This document shows, piece after piece, positions 34,397 to 45,170 of a stretch of 64,000 nucleotides of DNA. Below the pieces are notes generated by a model, which saw nothing but the letters and a program-made list of their open reading frames with translations, ran no database searches and was not told the DNA's origin. The translations under genes and the position numbers were made by a program. The stretch's first letter is position 1. Every line of letters begins with the position of its first letter. Source of the DNA: Culex pipiens pallens (taxonomy: Eukaryota; Arthropoda; Insecta; Diptera; Culicidae); NCBI RefSeq assembly GCF_016801865.2, contig NC_068939.1, positions 116,788,040 through 116,852,039 of the forward strand, given 5' to 3'.

Positions 34397-34635
34397 CCGA
34401 AGTTGACTTTATAGATGTCGGCCACCATTGCTAGTACCAACCACTAGTGTCTTCCTTTTATCTACAAGGAATTCGCCGCCCTGGGCTCCTAAGTGTATGA
34501 AAGTATGGCACGGAGCGACGGCACCGAATACCCATATTTACACAAAGAATTTTAGAGCACCCGCCACGGGATTCAAACCGGTGGCCTCTGGATTGTGGTC
34601 CAGTGCGCGGTCCGATTGATCCATACAGGCGGGAC
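34397..34635 (-). mobile_element. tRNA-derived SINE, minus strand, 13-base duplication
   Basis: GAAGTTGAAGTCA flanks it at 34384-34396 and 34636-34648. On minus, a head of about 73 bases begins at about 34633: acceptor CCCGCC pairs with GGCGGG, and the B-box-like GGTTTGAATCCC lies near 34572. A body of about 160 bases follows. This family is distinct from the other SINEs in the window. The damaged anticodon arm argues against a functional tRNA. Confidence 0.75.
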
Positions 34636-34648
34636 GAAGTTGAAGTCA

Positions 34649-34969
34649 AGGAATCTTTAAAAAGTTGAACGCGAGATCGTCATTTTTTTTAAATTATGAT
34701 ATGAAGTTGTTTATGGAGTTGATGATGTCCATCCAGAAGCTGTCTTAATCTTGATTTGATTCCGTTTGAAAACCTACAAAACACACAATTTTCCAGCAAA
34801 AATATCAAAAACTAGTCAAAATGAAACACAAACAACTGTTTATAAAACAGCGCTTTATCAGTAAGAAAAAAGTCATGCTTGTGCTTGAACAGCTTCCTAA
34901 TTTGTAAATGTAAACACAGTGGGATCATTCGAAAATCACGTTATGCATTCGCTCTATTTATCACCCAGG
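34649..34969. other. AT-rich spacer, nothing recognised
   Basis: No reading frame, RNA gene or repeat boundary could be supported here. Confidence 0.4.
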
Positions 34970-36160
34970 TATGGATAAGGACTACACTGAAAAAAAAATT
35001 GATGCACGGTTAAATTTTTTTTGATGATCTTTAATTTCACTTTTTGTCACTAAAACTTGATTTGACAAAAAAAAAAACACTATTGTTATTTTTTGTTTTC
35101 ATTTTCTGATATGTTTTAGGGGACATAAAATGTCAACTTTTCAGAAATTTCCAGAATGGGCCAAAAACCTTTTACCGAGTTATGAATTTTTGAATCAATA
35201 CTGATTTAAAAAAAAAATTAAATACCGGTTGCAAAAAATTTTCAACTTCAGTTTTCGAAATAAAATTGAATTTGCAATCAAAAAGTACTATCGTGAAATT
35301 TTGATAAAGTCCACCGTTTTAAAGTTATAGCCATTTTTAAGGGACTTATGTTAAGAATAGTCGCAGTTATTCATTTTTTTTAAATTAGTGCGCACGTTTG
35401 CCCACTCTTGAAAAAAATATTTTTGAAGGGCTGAGAAAATTCACTATATTTTGCTTTTTTGAACTTTCAAGACTAACATTTCAGGGCGTAATATTGAAGG
35501 TTTGGCCTTGATTTAAATTTTTTTGCGACCAGTATCTCGATTTTTTGAAAAAATCATTATTGATTCAAAAATTCATAACTAGGTCGAAGATTTTTCGCCC
35601 ATTCTGGAAATTTTTGAAAAGTTGACATTTTATGTCCCCTTAAACATATCAGAAAATGAAACAAATTAAAAATAGTGTTTTTTTGCAAATCAAGTTTTAG
35701 TGACAAAAAGTGAAATTAAAAATCACTAAAAAAATTATACAGGGTAATTTTTTTTTCAGTGTAGTCGTTTACCATACCCACTAGCGTGCACAGGGTGGGG
35801 CAACATGGGGCAACTGCCCCACCATCTTCAGAATTTTTTTTCTAAATTTGGTCAGGGGGTGTCCACAAATGACGTATTTTTCAAAACGTTCATATTATTG
35901 CCCCACCTTCCTCAAAGAGCTGGGCACGCTTGTGTTCATACCTACAACTTTGCTCAAGACACCAAATCGATCAAAAAATTCCTTCAAAAGATACAGATTT
36001 TTGAATTTTCATTAATCATTTTTGTATGGACAGCTGGAAAATTAAATGTACAAACTAATGATGCAAATTGACTTCTTTGGGAATACCGAAGGCACCAAAA
36101 AAGTTTCAGCCGGATTAAAATTAAGAAATTAAAGATCGATTTCATAGAGAACTGCTCAAT
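34970..36160. mobile_element. Foldback family Y-related copy
   Basis: The left arm from GGTATGGATAAGGACTACAC is mirrored by GTGTAGTCGTTTACCATACC (35759-35778). The arms include a CATTTTCTGATATGTTTTAG block and TCATTTTATGTCCCC-type words. The right side continues with ATACCGAAGGCACC and ends at the Y-like AGAACTGCTCA. A segment with AGCGTGCACAGGGTGGGGCA (35784) and GGGCACGCT (about 35923) appears to be a small inserted element in the right arm. Confidence 0.65.
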
Positions 36161-37543
36161 AATAGACTACAAAATGTAAACAATAACAAGCACGATTTGT
36201 TTAGTTGACCATTCTGTGCATTGTCCCGAAGTTTGGTTGTCGGAGTCCCGAGTCATGATTACAAATATTTACGTTAGTCAGGCTCATACGTGTGTCAAAT
36301 GCAGTGATGGAATAATCTTCATCAAAAGAAGATCATTTCGCACTCTTGAGAGATTTGCTTCGTTATAAAATTCAATAAAAAAGGATCGGCGATAATTTTT
36401 AAGCACTTCGGAGGCAGAATAATTTTATAGCTGATAAAAAATTGCTTTGGAAAAATGAATTTTTGATGTTTTTCCAGTTTAGCCAATTGTCGCACTTACA
36501 TCAATTTTTAGCTTGTCTCAAGTTAACACGACATGATTGAAACTTCTTTTATATGAAAATTAACAACAATGCACGGAGTTTTTTCGGTTTTTATTGAATA
36601 TCTCGGTATTGAAATCTGTGAAGGCCAAAAAGAGAGGCATTGAGAGCTGCACAAAATGGCGTTCTTAACTCAATTGCACGTGAGACAAGTTAGCACGACA
36701 GCGACGATCTATAGGTATTGAAATACATTAATAGACACTGGAACGGGACGGCTGGATAGAGTTTTCTTTTTGAGTGTTTACGTTTGTATTCTTCTTCTGT
36801 TTCTTGCAAGAAAATTCGTTGTTGTTTATTTTTTCCTCGCAGATTTTTTGAATTTGGCTGTTAAAATTTGCGGTTGGACGTGGGTGGAGAATCCTGACTC
36901 GAGATCACGCTCGAGGTAATTGATATGATACGATCACTTACTTCAATCTAAAAAAAAATCCTTAAAAGCCTGCAAGTAATTAAATGGGAGGGGAGATTTT
37001 TTCTTATATCTACTCCTGTCGTTGTCCCGTTACGCAAAGAAAGTAAATAAATCTTTCCCAGTTCCTCAAAGAGGAGCACACTTAAAGAGTATCGGGGCAG
37101 GCATTTACAAAGCGAATTCAGCGGCAGTTTTTACTCAACTAATGTTGTTAGTGCAAAAGTTAACATTCCATAGGTCGCACGCTCTAAGGTGTCAGAATCG
37201 AAAGAAATGGCCGACAAAAATTCAAATTTGTACCAATTCATTCACTTCAAAGAGTAAAAAGTTTGGTATTCAATTTGTGGCAACGTGTTGAAATGAAAAT
37301 GTATGAAAAAAAAAAACAAATAGGATAAACTGTGGCCATTTTTCTCGTTTGCTTTTTAAATCCAGTTCTACGATGTTATTCCGTCACGCCACATTTTAAA
37401 TTCACGGGAAGCACAGGTTTAATATAGTTCAATCTAGATGACATTTCTATGTAACTTGCAAAAAAAAACAATAGTTTTAAATGGATAAAAGAATCGTCAG
37501 TTTATGAAATTGAATTCAAATTGTTTTATTTTTTTTTTCAACA
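36161..37543. other. Sequence upstream of the LINE
   Basis: No repeat partner or credible gene is seen. A GAGGAGCACACTTAAAGAG stretch near 37070 falls in an 89-codon frame (37022-37291) with no recognisable domain. Part of this interval could be LINE 5' UTR; its start is not defined because I found no target duplication. Confidence 0.3.
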
Positions 37544-37683
37544 GTTCGCTCTTGGACTTCGGAGAGTAAAGTCACGTTTCTCGAAGAGTGCGCGTACAAG
37601 CAGATTATTGGTGGTGCACACAGGGTGTGTTACCCATCTATCTCTTTCTAACAAAGCGGAATTAAACCAACGGAAAGATCAAA

Positions 37684-38928
37684 ATGGAGACTCGAAAGAA
37701 AACGCTGAAGATCCTGTTTGCGACCGGTGCCAAGGTGCCGTCCTACCTCGAGGTCTTGAAATTCATGTCGACCGGTGTAAAGATACCAGCCACTGACGTA
37801 CATTCGGTGTACAAAGATGAAAACGACCAGAAATTCTACATCAAGTTTATGGACGAGAACAGCTACAACAGGTTCTGCAACTCGGTAGAGGATCAGTATT
37901 GGTTCCGGTTCGATGACGGGTCAAGGTCTCCGGTGCAACTGGAGTTGGCCAGCAGGCAGTTCAAATACATCCGGCTTTTCAACCTGCCACCGGAGACGGA
38001 GGAAAAGGAAATCGCTATGGCGCTTAGTAAGTTCGGGAAGATTCGGCAACACGTACGGGAGAAGTATCCTCAAGACCTGGGCTACCACGTGTTCATCGGC
38101 ATCCGTGGCGTTTACATGGAGGTCGAGAAAGAAATACCAGCCAACATGTACATCGCCCATTTCCGAGCAAGGGTGTATTATGACGGATTGAAAAATCGTT
38201 GCTTCTTCTGCAAAGCTGAAGGGCACATGAAGGTCGAATGCCCTAAGCTGGCCAGTCTCAGGGTCAACGCTGAAACTGGTGGTCAGCGTTCGTACAGTAG
38301 CGTAACAGCAAATTTGGCGATCGCAAACAGCAGTACGATCGAGCCAGACAACACGCTCACCATGACAACGCTTCCGCTTACATCACCACCAGCACGACCC
38401 AAGATGCCAATGCAGCCGCAAGAGGGAGATGGCGCAAGCTCAGCGAAGATCAGTACACCAGCAAACAATCCATTTGTAACACTAACACCAGCGGAAGTTC
38501 TGATGGAGACGCCAGTACCACGACCAGAGGAGACGACGAACAACCAGGCGTCGGCGGCGACGACGACGGAGAGACCAGAGGAGACGACGAACAACCAGGC
38601 GTCGGCGGCGACGACGACGGAGACGCCGAATAAGCCGGTGGATGCGACGGCGACGGTAGTGACGCCGAAGGAGACATCGGCTGCTGAAGCAGAACGATCG
38701 GGACACGATGGGATGATTATCGACGGCGAGCAGTTGATGGTGGACGAAGCCATCAAGGGGACAGCGGAAGGGGAGGGAAAACTGGAGTTGAAAAAGCGAC
38801 CGATAGAAACGAGTTTGTCGCTCGGCAGCAATGATTCGGATCTAGGGCAAGGTAAGGGAAGCAATAGTAAGAAAAAACGTGGCGCTCAGGGCCAAGGTAA
38901 GGGCAAGGGGAAGGGAAGGGGGAAGTGA
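37684..38928 (+). CDS. LINE ORF1 protein, RNA-binding with zinc knuckle
   Basis: The 414-codon frame is intact and starts METRKKTLKI. Residues about 94-120 (KYIRLFNLPPETEEKEI...) resemble the first strand and helix of an RRM-like fold. A single CCHC knuckle occupies C173, C176, H181 and C186 (CFFCKAEGHMKVEC). A Thr/Ala/Pro-rich linker follows with a 17-residue tandem duplication (RPEETTNNQAS..., 51 bases repeated at 38523 and 38574). The C-terminus is basic (KKKRGAQGQGKGKGKGRGK). In this family ORF1 binds element RNA and forms the retroposition particle. The coding sequence is markedly GC-richer than ORF2. The long minus-strand frame across 38283-38864 is a mirror of codon bias. Confidence 0.8.
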   Translation: METRKKTLKILFATGAKVPSYLEVLKFMSTGVKIPATDVHSVYKDENDQKFYIKFMDENSYNRFCNSVEDQYWFRFDDGSRSPVQLELASRQFKYIRLFNLPPETEEKEIAMALSKFGKIRQHVREKYPQDLGYHVFIGIRGVYMEVEKEIPANMYIAHFRARVYYDGLKNRCFFCKAEGHMKVECPKLASLRVNAETGGQRSYSSVTANLAIANSSTIEPDNTLTMTTLPLTSPPARPKMPMQPQEGDGASSAKISTPANNPFVTLTPAEVLMETPVPRPEETTNNQASAATTTERPEETTNNQASAATTTETPNKPVDATATVVTPKETSAAEAERSGHDGMIIDGEQLMVDEAIKGTAEGEGKLELKKRPIETSLSLGSNDSDLGQGKGSNSKKKRGAQGQGKGKGKGRGK

Positions 38929-39096
38929 GGAGGGCTAAATGTTGAATATCTTTTCACACTCGACTTATTTCTTCCTTTGATGGACATCTATGAGTCCAGC
39001 CATGAATACGTTCAAGAAGTGTTCTTTGCGTTTGATTACGTTTGACATGATAGTCTAGATATTCATGCACTCTACTAAGATTAATCCATCCTTCTA

Positions 39097-39873
39097 ATGC
39101 CTTTTATTCGAAAATTTGCAACCGTTAACCTGAACGCTATTAGCAGTAAATTAAAATTGTCTTTGTTTAAAGATTTCGTTTGGAATAACGACCTCGATTT
39201 TGTATTTGTTCAAGAAGTTGCTGTTGAAAATTTTAATTTTTTATCTTCCCACACTGCACTTGTTAACATAAGTGTAGATGGTAAAGGAACTGGAATTTTA
39301 GTTCGAAAAAATATTGACTATTCAAACGTCATTATGAATAGCAATGGCAGGATAACATCTGCAGAAATTGATGGAATAAATTTTATTAATATCTATGCAC
39401 ACTCGGGATCCAAATTTAAGAAAGAAAGAGATAAGCTGTTCACAGAAGATATTTTAATTCATTTATCAGAAACTAAAGAAAATGTATTGCTGGGAGATTT
39501 CAATTGCATAATTGACAAAAACGATTCAAACAGTTCCATAAAAAATGTGAGTAACGGACTTAAAAATATGACTTCATCGTTAACTTTGATTGACATTGAA
39601 TTAAATCACAATAAAAATAGAATATTTACTTTTGTTCGAGGAAACTCAAAATCTAGGTTAGATCGCATCTATGCTTCAAAAGAATTTGCAGAAAATGTAA
39701 GATCTGTAGAAACTATTGCTGTTGCTTTTTCGGATCACCACAGCGTAGTTTTGAAACTTGAAATTGGTCATCAATTTATAAATTTTTATGGACGTGGATA
39801 CTGGAAAATTAATTCTTTTTTACTAAATGACCCAGATATAATAGACAAATTTAAAAAAAGTATACTGAATTGA
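39097..39873 (+). pseudogene. LINE ORF2 part 1: endonuclease domain
   Basis: 258 codons encode an apurinic-like endonuclease that in this family nicks target DNA to prime reverse transcription. Visible catalytic blocks are NLNAI (11-15), QE (39-40), INIYAHSG (97-104), LLGDFN (131-136), SRLDR (186-190) and SDHH (212-215), all in the expected order and spacing. GRGYWKINSF follows the domain, as in L1/Tx1 ORF2. The frame stops at 39873 shortly after an A7 run (about 39853). The protein continues in the next frame, so the break is a single-base indel. It may be genuine decay or an assembly error in the homopolymer. Confidence 0.8.
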
Positions 39874-40115
39874 AACTGAGAAACTCTTATTCAAATTTAA
39901 ATTTTTGGTGGAATACCGTTTTTAAAAGTAATGCAAAATCTTTTTTTAAAAAAGAAAATTTTCTTTCAAATCAGCAGTCGGCACGAGAGAAAAGTTTCTA
40001 CTATAATTGTTTGAATGAAATAGTACAGAAGCAAGAACAAAATATCGATTGTTCAAATGAATTATCGGTAGTGAAATCCAAATTAATGGAACTCGAACAA
40101 CGGCGTTTGAGTTAA
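39870..40115 (+). pseudogene. LINE ORF2 part 2: linker in shifted frame
   Basis: 81 codons in a different frame from the segments on either side, containing FWWNTVFKSN and an E/Q/K-rich stretch ending MELEQRRLS. In L1/Tx1-type proteins the region between endonuclease and reverse transcriptase is helical and charged, which fits. The frame ends at 40115 among A-rich runs, and the original frame reopens at 40111. The two shifts cancel. The overlap with both neighbours shows this is one ancestral ORF2. Confidence 0.7.
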
Positions 40116-42342
40116 AATTAAATTCAAATTAAAAGCGGAAACATTACATGCCGATGAAAAACTATCACTGTTTCAAGTTACATCTTTTATTAACCGTTCT
40201 TCAACATCCAATCTGATTAAACTTAGAATTAATGATGAGATAACATCTGATATTAAAAAATTAAAGAATGAAATTTATCACCATTACTCTCAAAAGTTTC
40301 AAAATCAGCACGTTAACAACACTGATGCAGAAACGGTTTTAGGATATTTAAATAAAAAACTTGAAATCAATGACAAAATCCATCTAAACAGACCAATAGA
40401 AATTTATGAAATTGAAAATGCTTTAAAAAATGCTTCTAGCAGAAGTTCACCAGGACCAGATGGCCTAAGTTACGAATTTTATTCCATTTTCTTCGATGTT
40501 GTGAAAGATGACCTTTTAAATTTATTTAACGATTATTTAGTTAATGAGGAATATCCACCTGCGTTGTTTACAGCGGGGGTGATAACTCTCATCCCTAAAG
40601 TAGGAGATAAATATGATTTACAAAACAAACGTCCTATTAGTATGCTGAACACTGATTACAAATTGTTCACTAAAATATTGTGGAACCGGATACAACCCAT
40701 GATGAAAAACGTTTTGGGTGCGGAACAAGCAGCTTGTGTAGAAGATAATTCCTGCATTACAAATTTACGTTTATTGAGAAATATTTTAGTAAAAGCGAAT
40801 AAGTCAAAAAAGTTTAAAGGAGCAATTTTAAGTCTTGATCTTGAAAAAGCGTTTGATCGCGTAGATCATAATTTCCTTTGGAAGGTGTTGAAGAAAATTG
40901 ATTTTCCTGATGAATTCATTAATTGTCTAAAAAAACTCTACAAAAATGCAACCTCAACCGTTTTGTTCAATGGTTTTTTGACGGAGCCGTTCCAAATTTT
41001 AAGCTCAGTGAGGCAAGGGTGTCCTCTTAGTATGGCGCTTTTTGCTTTTTATATAGAACCGCTTATTAGAATGATTGATCAGAATATTAATGGTGTGTTA
41101 ATTGATAACAGATTTCTTAAAGTAGTAGCATATGCAGATGACATCAACATTTTTGTTAAAAATGATAGCGAGTTTGATATTATACTGCAACTTGTTCATT
41201 ATTACAGTTTGTATTCAAAGATTAAACTTAACTTGTTCAAATCACAGTTTTTAAGATTCAACAGTTGCATGATTGGCCCTCAACAAATTAAAGAAGTAGA
41301 TGATTTAAAAATTTTAGGAGTACATTTTTCACAAAGTTTTGATAAAACGATCGATCAAAATTATAACGGAATTATAAAATTTATTAATATCAGCTTATTA
41401 CAACAATATTCTAGAAGATTGAATTTATTCCAGAAAGTTTATGTGCTAAACACATACATTTTATCCAAACTATGGTATGTAGCGCAAGTATTTCCTCCTG
41501 ATAATAAACATTTGGCTTCTTTGCGGTCCATATGTGGGAAGTTTTTATGGAAAGGACATTTTTACAAAGTTGAAAGAAATGAATTGTATTTACCGGTTTC
41601 GAAAGGAGGCATTGCTCTTTTAGACGTAGAATGTAAAACAAAATCACTTTTTATTAAAAACATATTATTTGGTAAGTCAGATGAACTTGATACGTTCATG
41701 ATAAACCAATTAGTTAACAAAAATTTAACGCGAAATACAAGAGAGTGGCTTCAAGAAGCGGAGGTTCTGAAAAATGAAAATCATTTGAACACTAGTAAGA
41801 AATTATATGATTATTTTATTGAAAGTAAGAAAATTGAAATTAAAAAGCAAAAAGAAAATCCCCACTTGCAGTGGAATACACTTTTTGAAAATACCAACAA
41901 GAACTTCTTGTCAACTACAGCGAAATCTTATTTATTTATGGCCTCACGAGATATAATTCCATGCAACTCAAAATTATTTCGTCATGGAGTAAAGGGTACA
42001 GAATCACCTTTTTGCGAATTGTGTGGTGCCCAGGATACTGTAGAACACAGGTTTAAAGACTGTGTACATTCAAAAATAATTTGGACTTGGTTAAATAATG
42101 TAGTAATTAACAAATTAAAATTTAAAGTTAAAGATGCAGAAGAGGTTTTGTGGTGTGATTTCAATGATCAAAATGTAAAATTGAAAGCAGCGTTGTGGTT
42201 AACTGTTGAAAGTTTAGCGTATTGTTTGCAGACGTTTGGCGAAGGAACGTTGGATGAGTTGAAAAGTAGATTGTGTGAATCGCGGTGGAATAGTAGAGAA
42301 ATTTTCAAAAAGCACTTCAAACATTTTTTGAATGTATTCTAG
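40111..42342 (+). pseudogene. LINE ORF2 part 3: reverse transcriptase and C-terminus
   Basis: The frame is open from 40111, back in register with the endonuclease. Blocks in order: SSPGPDGLSYEFY (about 40441), LIPKVGDKYDLQNKRPISML, SLDLEKAFDRVDH with the first catalytic Asp, SSVRQGCPLS, and YADD at 41131-41142, the polymerase active site. A thumb and C-terminal region with KGGIALLDVECKTKSLF follows. A C-x2-C-x7-H-x4-C motif spans 42013-42063, and the stop is at 42342. All key catalytic residues are present, so the domain itself looks undamaged. Function in cis is lost only through the upstream frameshifts. Confidence 0.85.
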
Positions 42343-42508
42343 GTAGTAGTGTAAAATAAAAAGTTGTTGAGTGTGGGGAGATATTTTTGAGTCAGTTTGA
42401 GCCACAGTAGGATAATAGAGAATAGATAGTCATGTGATTGTAAAATGTATTTTCATTGCTGCCAATAAAAAGTTACTTCATAAAAAAAAAAAAAAAAAAA
42501 AAAAAAAA
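42343..42508 (+). terminator. LINE 3' UTR, polyadenylation signal and poly(A) tail
   Basis: 139 bases follow the ORF2 stop. AATAAA lies at 42464-42469, 12 bases before a run of 27 A (42482-42508), with a single T in front. The pure, long A run indicates a fairly recent insertion. Confidence 0.85.
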
Positions 42509-44199
42509 CCCAAATTAGAATACTTCTGATTTTCTCCTCATAAGAAAGGTATGGTTTAGGTTGACAGAAGCGGCCATGTTTAAAGTGGTTTAGTTTGACA
42601 ATAGGTTTTTTTCTCTTTGTTTATCCCATCCCAGAATAGACAGTTCCAGCACATGTTATTTGAAGGACTCACCTATATAACACCCCCCCCCCCCCCTCTT
42701 TTCCTGATGTCTTTGTGGAAAGACCATTTCCAAAGGTTTTCACACCATTTACAAAGTATTGCTATGTTTCTAGGAATATTCAGCATTCAAAATTATAGCA
42801 TGTTGTTTGAATCTAAAAAGCATTCATTTCAGATGAATTTGAGAAAGATGCAAAGCACATAAAATTTCTATGGAATTTCCACCGTAATTATTTATGTTTC
42901 ATAACTGGTTCAATGTTTTCAGCCTGTTTAAATGAAATAAACAATAATGTAGAATGCCACGGCTAACAACACTTACACAGAGTGTTATTTTGATATAATT
43001 ATTTCGAAGAATAAATAGCTACATTGTTCCCTTTTCGAACAGAACAGAAAAGCTGGAAACAGCTCCTAGTACTGTTGAAACAAAGCAAAAATGCCAGTTA
43101 ATTGCAATGTTTCCACTAAATTCTACGAATGAACACACAGCATCACGAAATACGCAACCATGGAATCCCGTTTGATGGTTTTTTTTTTCATTGATACACG
43201 GAACCGTGGCAGAGGTGGGCGGATGGTAATATTCCAGGTAATTAACAGGAGCAGCGAATGGGCCGATGAAAAATGAGCACCCATAAAGAATGTGACTTGG
43301 AATGCTTTTTCCTCCCGGGGGCGACCCCGCAACCGTTCGGCCCACCTATATCTTCCCAGAGGACGCAGAAAACGCAGTTTTTCCTTGGCTTTTTCCTCCG
43401 GGCAATAAATTATGGCCCGCCGAAAAGGGACTGAAATAGTTTCGCCATAATTCACATCGAACGTCACTTGGGGTGTTTTTTTTTCTTGCTCTTCCTACAA
43501 GGATGATGACGCTGATTGCTAAAATAAAACAAACTAATGGAATTAATTAGCCAGAAATTGCGAAAGAGAACTGAATAAAGCAATTTCCTTGTGTCTCTGT
43601 TTTGCGCGTTTGTTGCGATTTATAATTATTATGCTACGAAATATCATATACCTTTTAACAATTTGAAATCCCAAAAAAACGCCCATCAAAACACCTTTCA
43701 AATCGTACGATTTTACTGCACACATTAAATTACCCACCAAATCCCAATGGTTTACTATTATGACTTCAAAGGTGTCGTTGCGTCCTCTTCGTCGGCTGCA
43801 TAACAATGTTAACGTCAACGCTCGTACATCACCACCACCATTACTCCCACACTTAACTAGTCGTAAAACCTGAATCTGATCCTCGAGCCCAACCAGAGCG
43901 CCACTCGATGGAGTTGTGTGGCCACCCAAAAAGTCAGTGCCGATGAGTGCTTTGGAACCACCACGTGGGGGAGGGCACGTGTCTGTACGGTTTGTGGGGC
44001 TTTGGGATTGGTGGTCTGGAAAGCAGTCAGCTTCCGATATTGTTTAAAAACCAACATTATTATGAATTCACTGGTTATGTAGAATTCACTTTGAGAATGA
44101 CTTTAATTGATTTATGATTTATATTGTTCAGATGATTCATAAAAATCCGATTTTTACAAATGCTTAACTTTCGGAAGACATCTACTTACTCTATGTCCT
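42509..44199. other. Intergenic sequence with a GC-richer centre
   Basis: A C15-type run sits near 42681-42696. From about 43000 to 44050 the sequence is single-copy-looking, with overlapping minus-strand frames (43019-43467, 43543-43929, 43857-44057). They show no domain I recognise and no clear splice borders. No gene is called. Confidence 0.35.
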
Positions 44200-44287
44200 T
44201 AACTTTCTCGTTGGGAGCAGATGTTAATCGAACCCAGAACCATTCGCTTACAAAGCGATTACCGTAACCATTTAGCCACAGCTGCTC
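44200..44287 (-). mobile_element. Head-only fragment of the dual-tRNA SINE
   Basis: On minus it starts GGAGCAGCTGTGGCTAAATG at 44287, with loop TTTGTAA and B-box GGTTCGATTAA. It retains the AACGAGAAAGTTAAGGAC linker, then stops. The D-arm and anticodon stem are damaged. It is the fifth copy of this head in the window. Confidence 0.7.
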
Positions 44288-45170
44288 CCCCTGATTACTG
44301 CAAGCAGTGTTGCCAGGTCAAAATTAGAAAAATCTGACATTGTATCGATTAATAATCTAGATAAATCTGCAGAGCAATTTTCTACGAAATCGCCGATTTC
44401 GTCCATTTTTATTTTTGTACTTTTTTATTTGGCTCAAACTTTGTGGGGCCCTTCTCTATGACCAAAGAAGCTATTTTGTGTCATTGGTTCACACATACAA
44501 GTCCCCCTACAATTTTGGCAGCTGTAACTTTTGATTGAATTTTCTGATCAATTTGGAGTCTTGGGCAAAGTTGTAAGTATTGTTGAGGACTTGAGGGTGA
44601 CGATTCTCGAGATTTTCAATTTCCCGGGAATCTAGAGTTGAATTTGGCCATGTCCCGGGAATTCCCGGGACCCGGGAGTTTTTTTACTATGCCAATAGTG
44701 GCATAATTTAAAAAGAAAAGTATAAAATTCGTTACTCATTCGTTAAATGAGGTATCCTCATAATTTAGAGGAACTATATAGTTTACTTTAATAGTTTAAA
44801 ATGTTTACGAATCATAATTCGCACTGAGTGATTTTTCAAATGTTGACAAACTTGTTCCAAGAACTTCTTATTGTTAAATTTTTGTGAAGTAAAAGATAGC
44901 TAATATATAATTTCCCAGTATCGAGCTTCTTGCAATATGATAAATAACGACTCAAAACAACAATTTAAGCTTTTTTCATCACAGTTATCAGGATCTTACA
45001 GTGGCGAATCTTAACTTTACAAAGATTACCGCTCCAGAGTTTTACAAAATATAATTAATATTGAGGTTGATGTGAAACATAAAATGGCCTTTTACACAAA
45101 AAAAAGAAATTACCTTGATACAGCGAAATTACCTTAGGTACTAAGAAATAAAAAAAAAATATAAGCATTG

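Larger units (their letters stand above)
37544..42508 (+). mobile_element. Nearly full-length non-LTR retrotransposon, L1/Tx1-like
   Basis: Order: a short 5' UTR (start uncertain), ORF1 with a zinc knuckle, a 168-base gap, ORF2 with an apurinic-type endonuclease and a reverse transcriptase, a 3' UTR of 139 bases with AATAAA at 42464, and 27 A residues (42482-42508). ORF2 ends in a C-x2-C-x7-H-x4-C motif. Features pointing to the L1/Tx1 group are the poly(A) tail, the GYWKIN segment after the endonuclease and the SSPGPDG...RPISMLN blocks. Two frameshifts break ORF2. I found no convincing target-site duplication. Confidence 0.85.

Noticed and set aside
38283..38864. 193-codon minus-strand frame opposite LINE ORF1
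   Set aside because: It mirrors the GC-rich codon bias of ORF1, lies wholly antisense to it, and has no domain.
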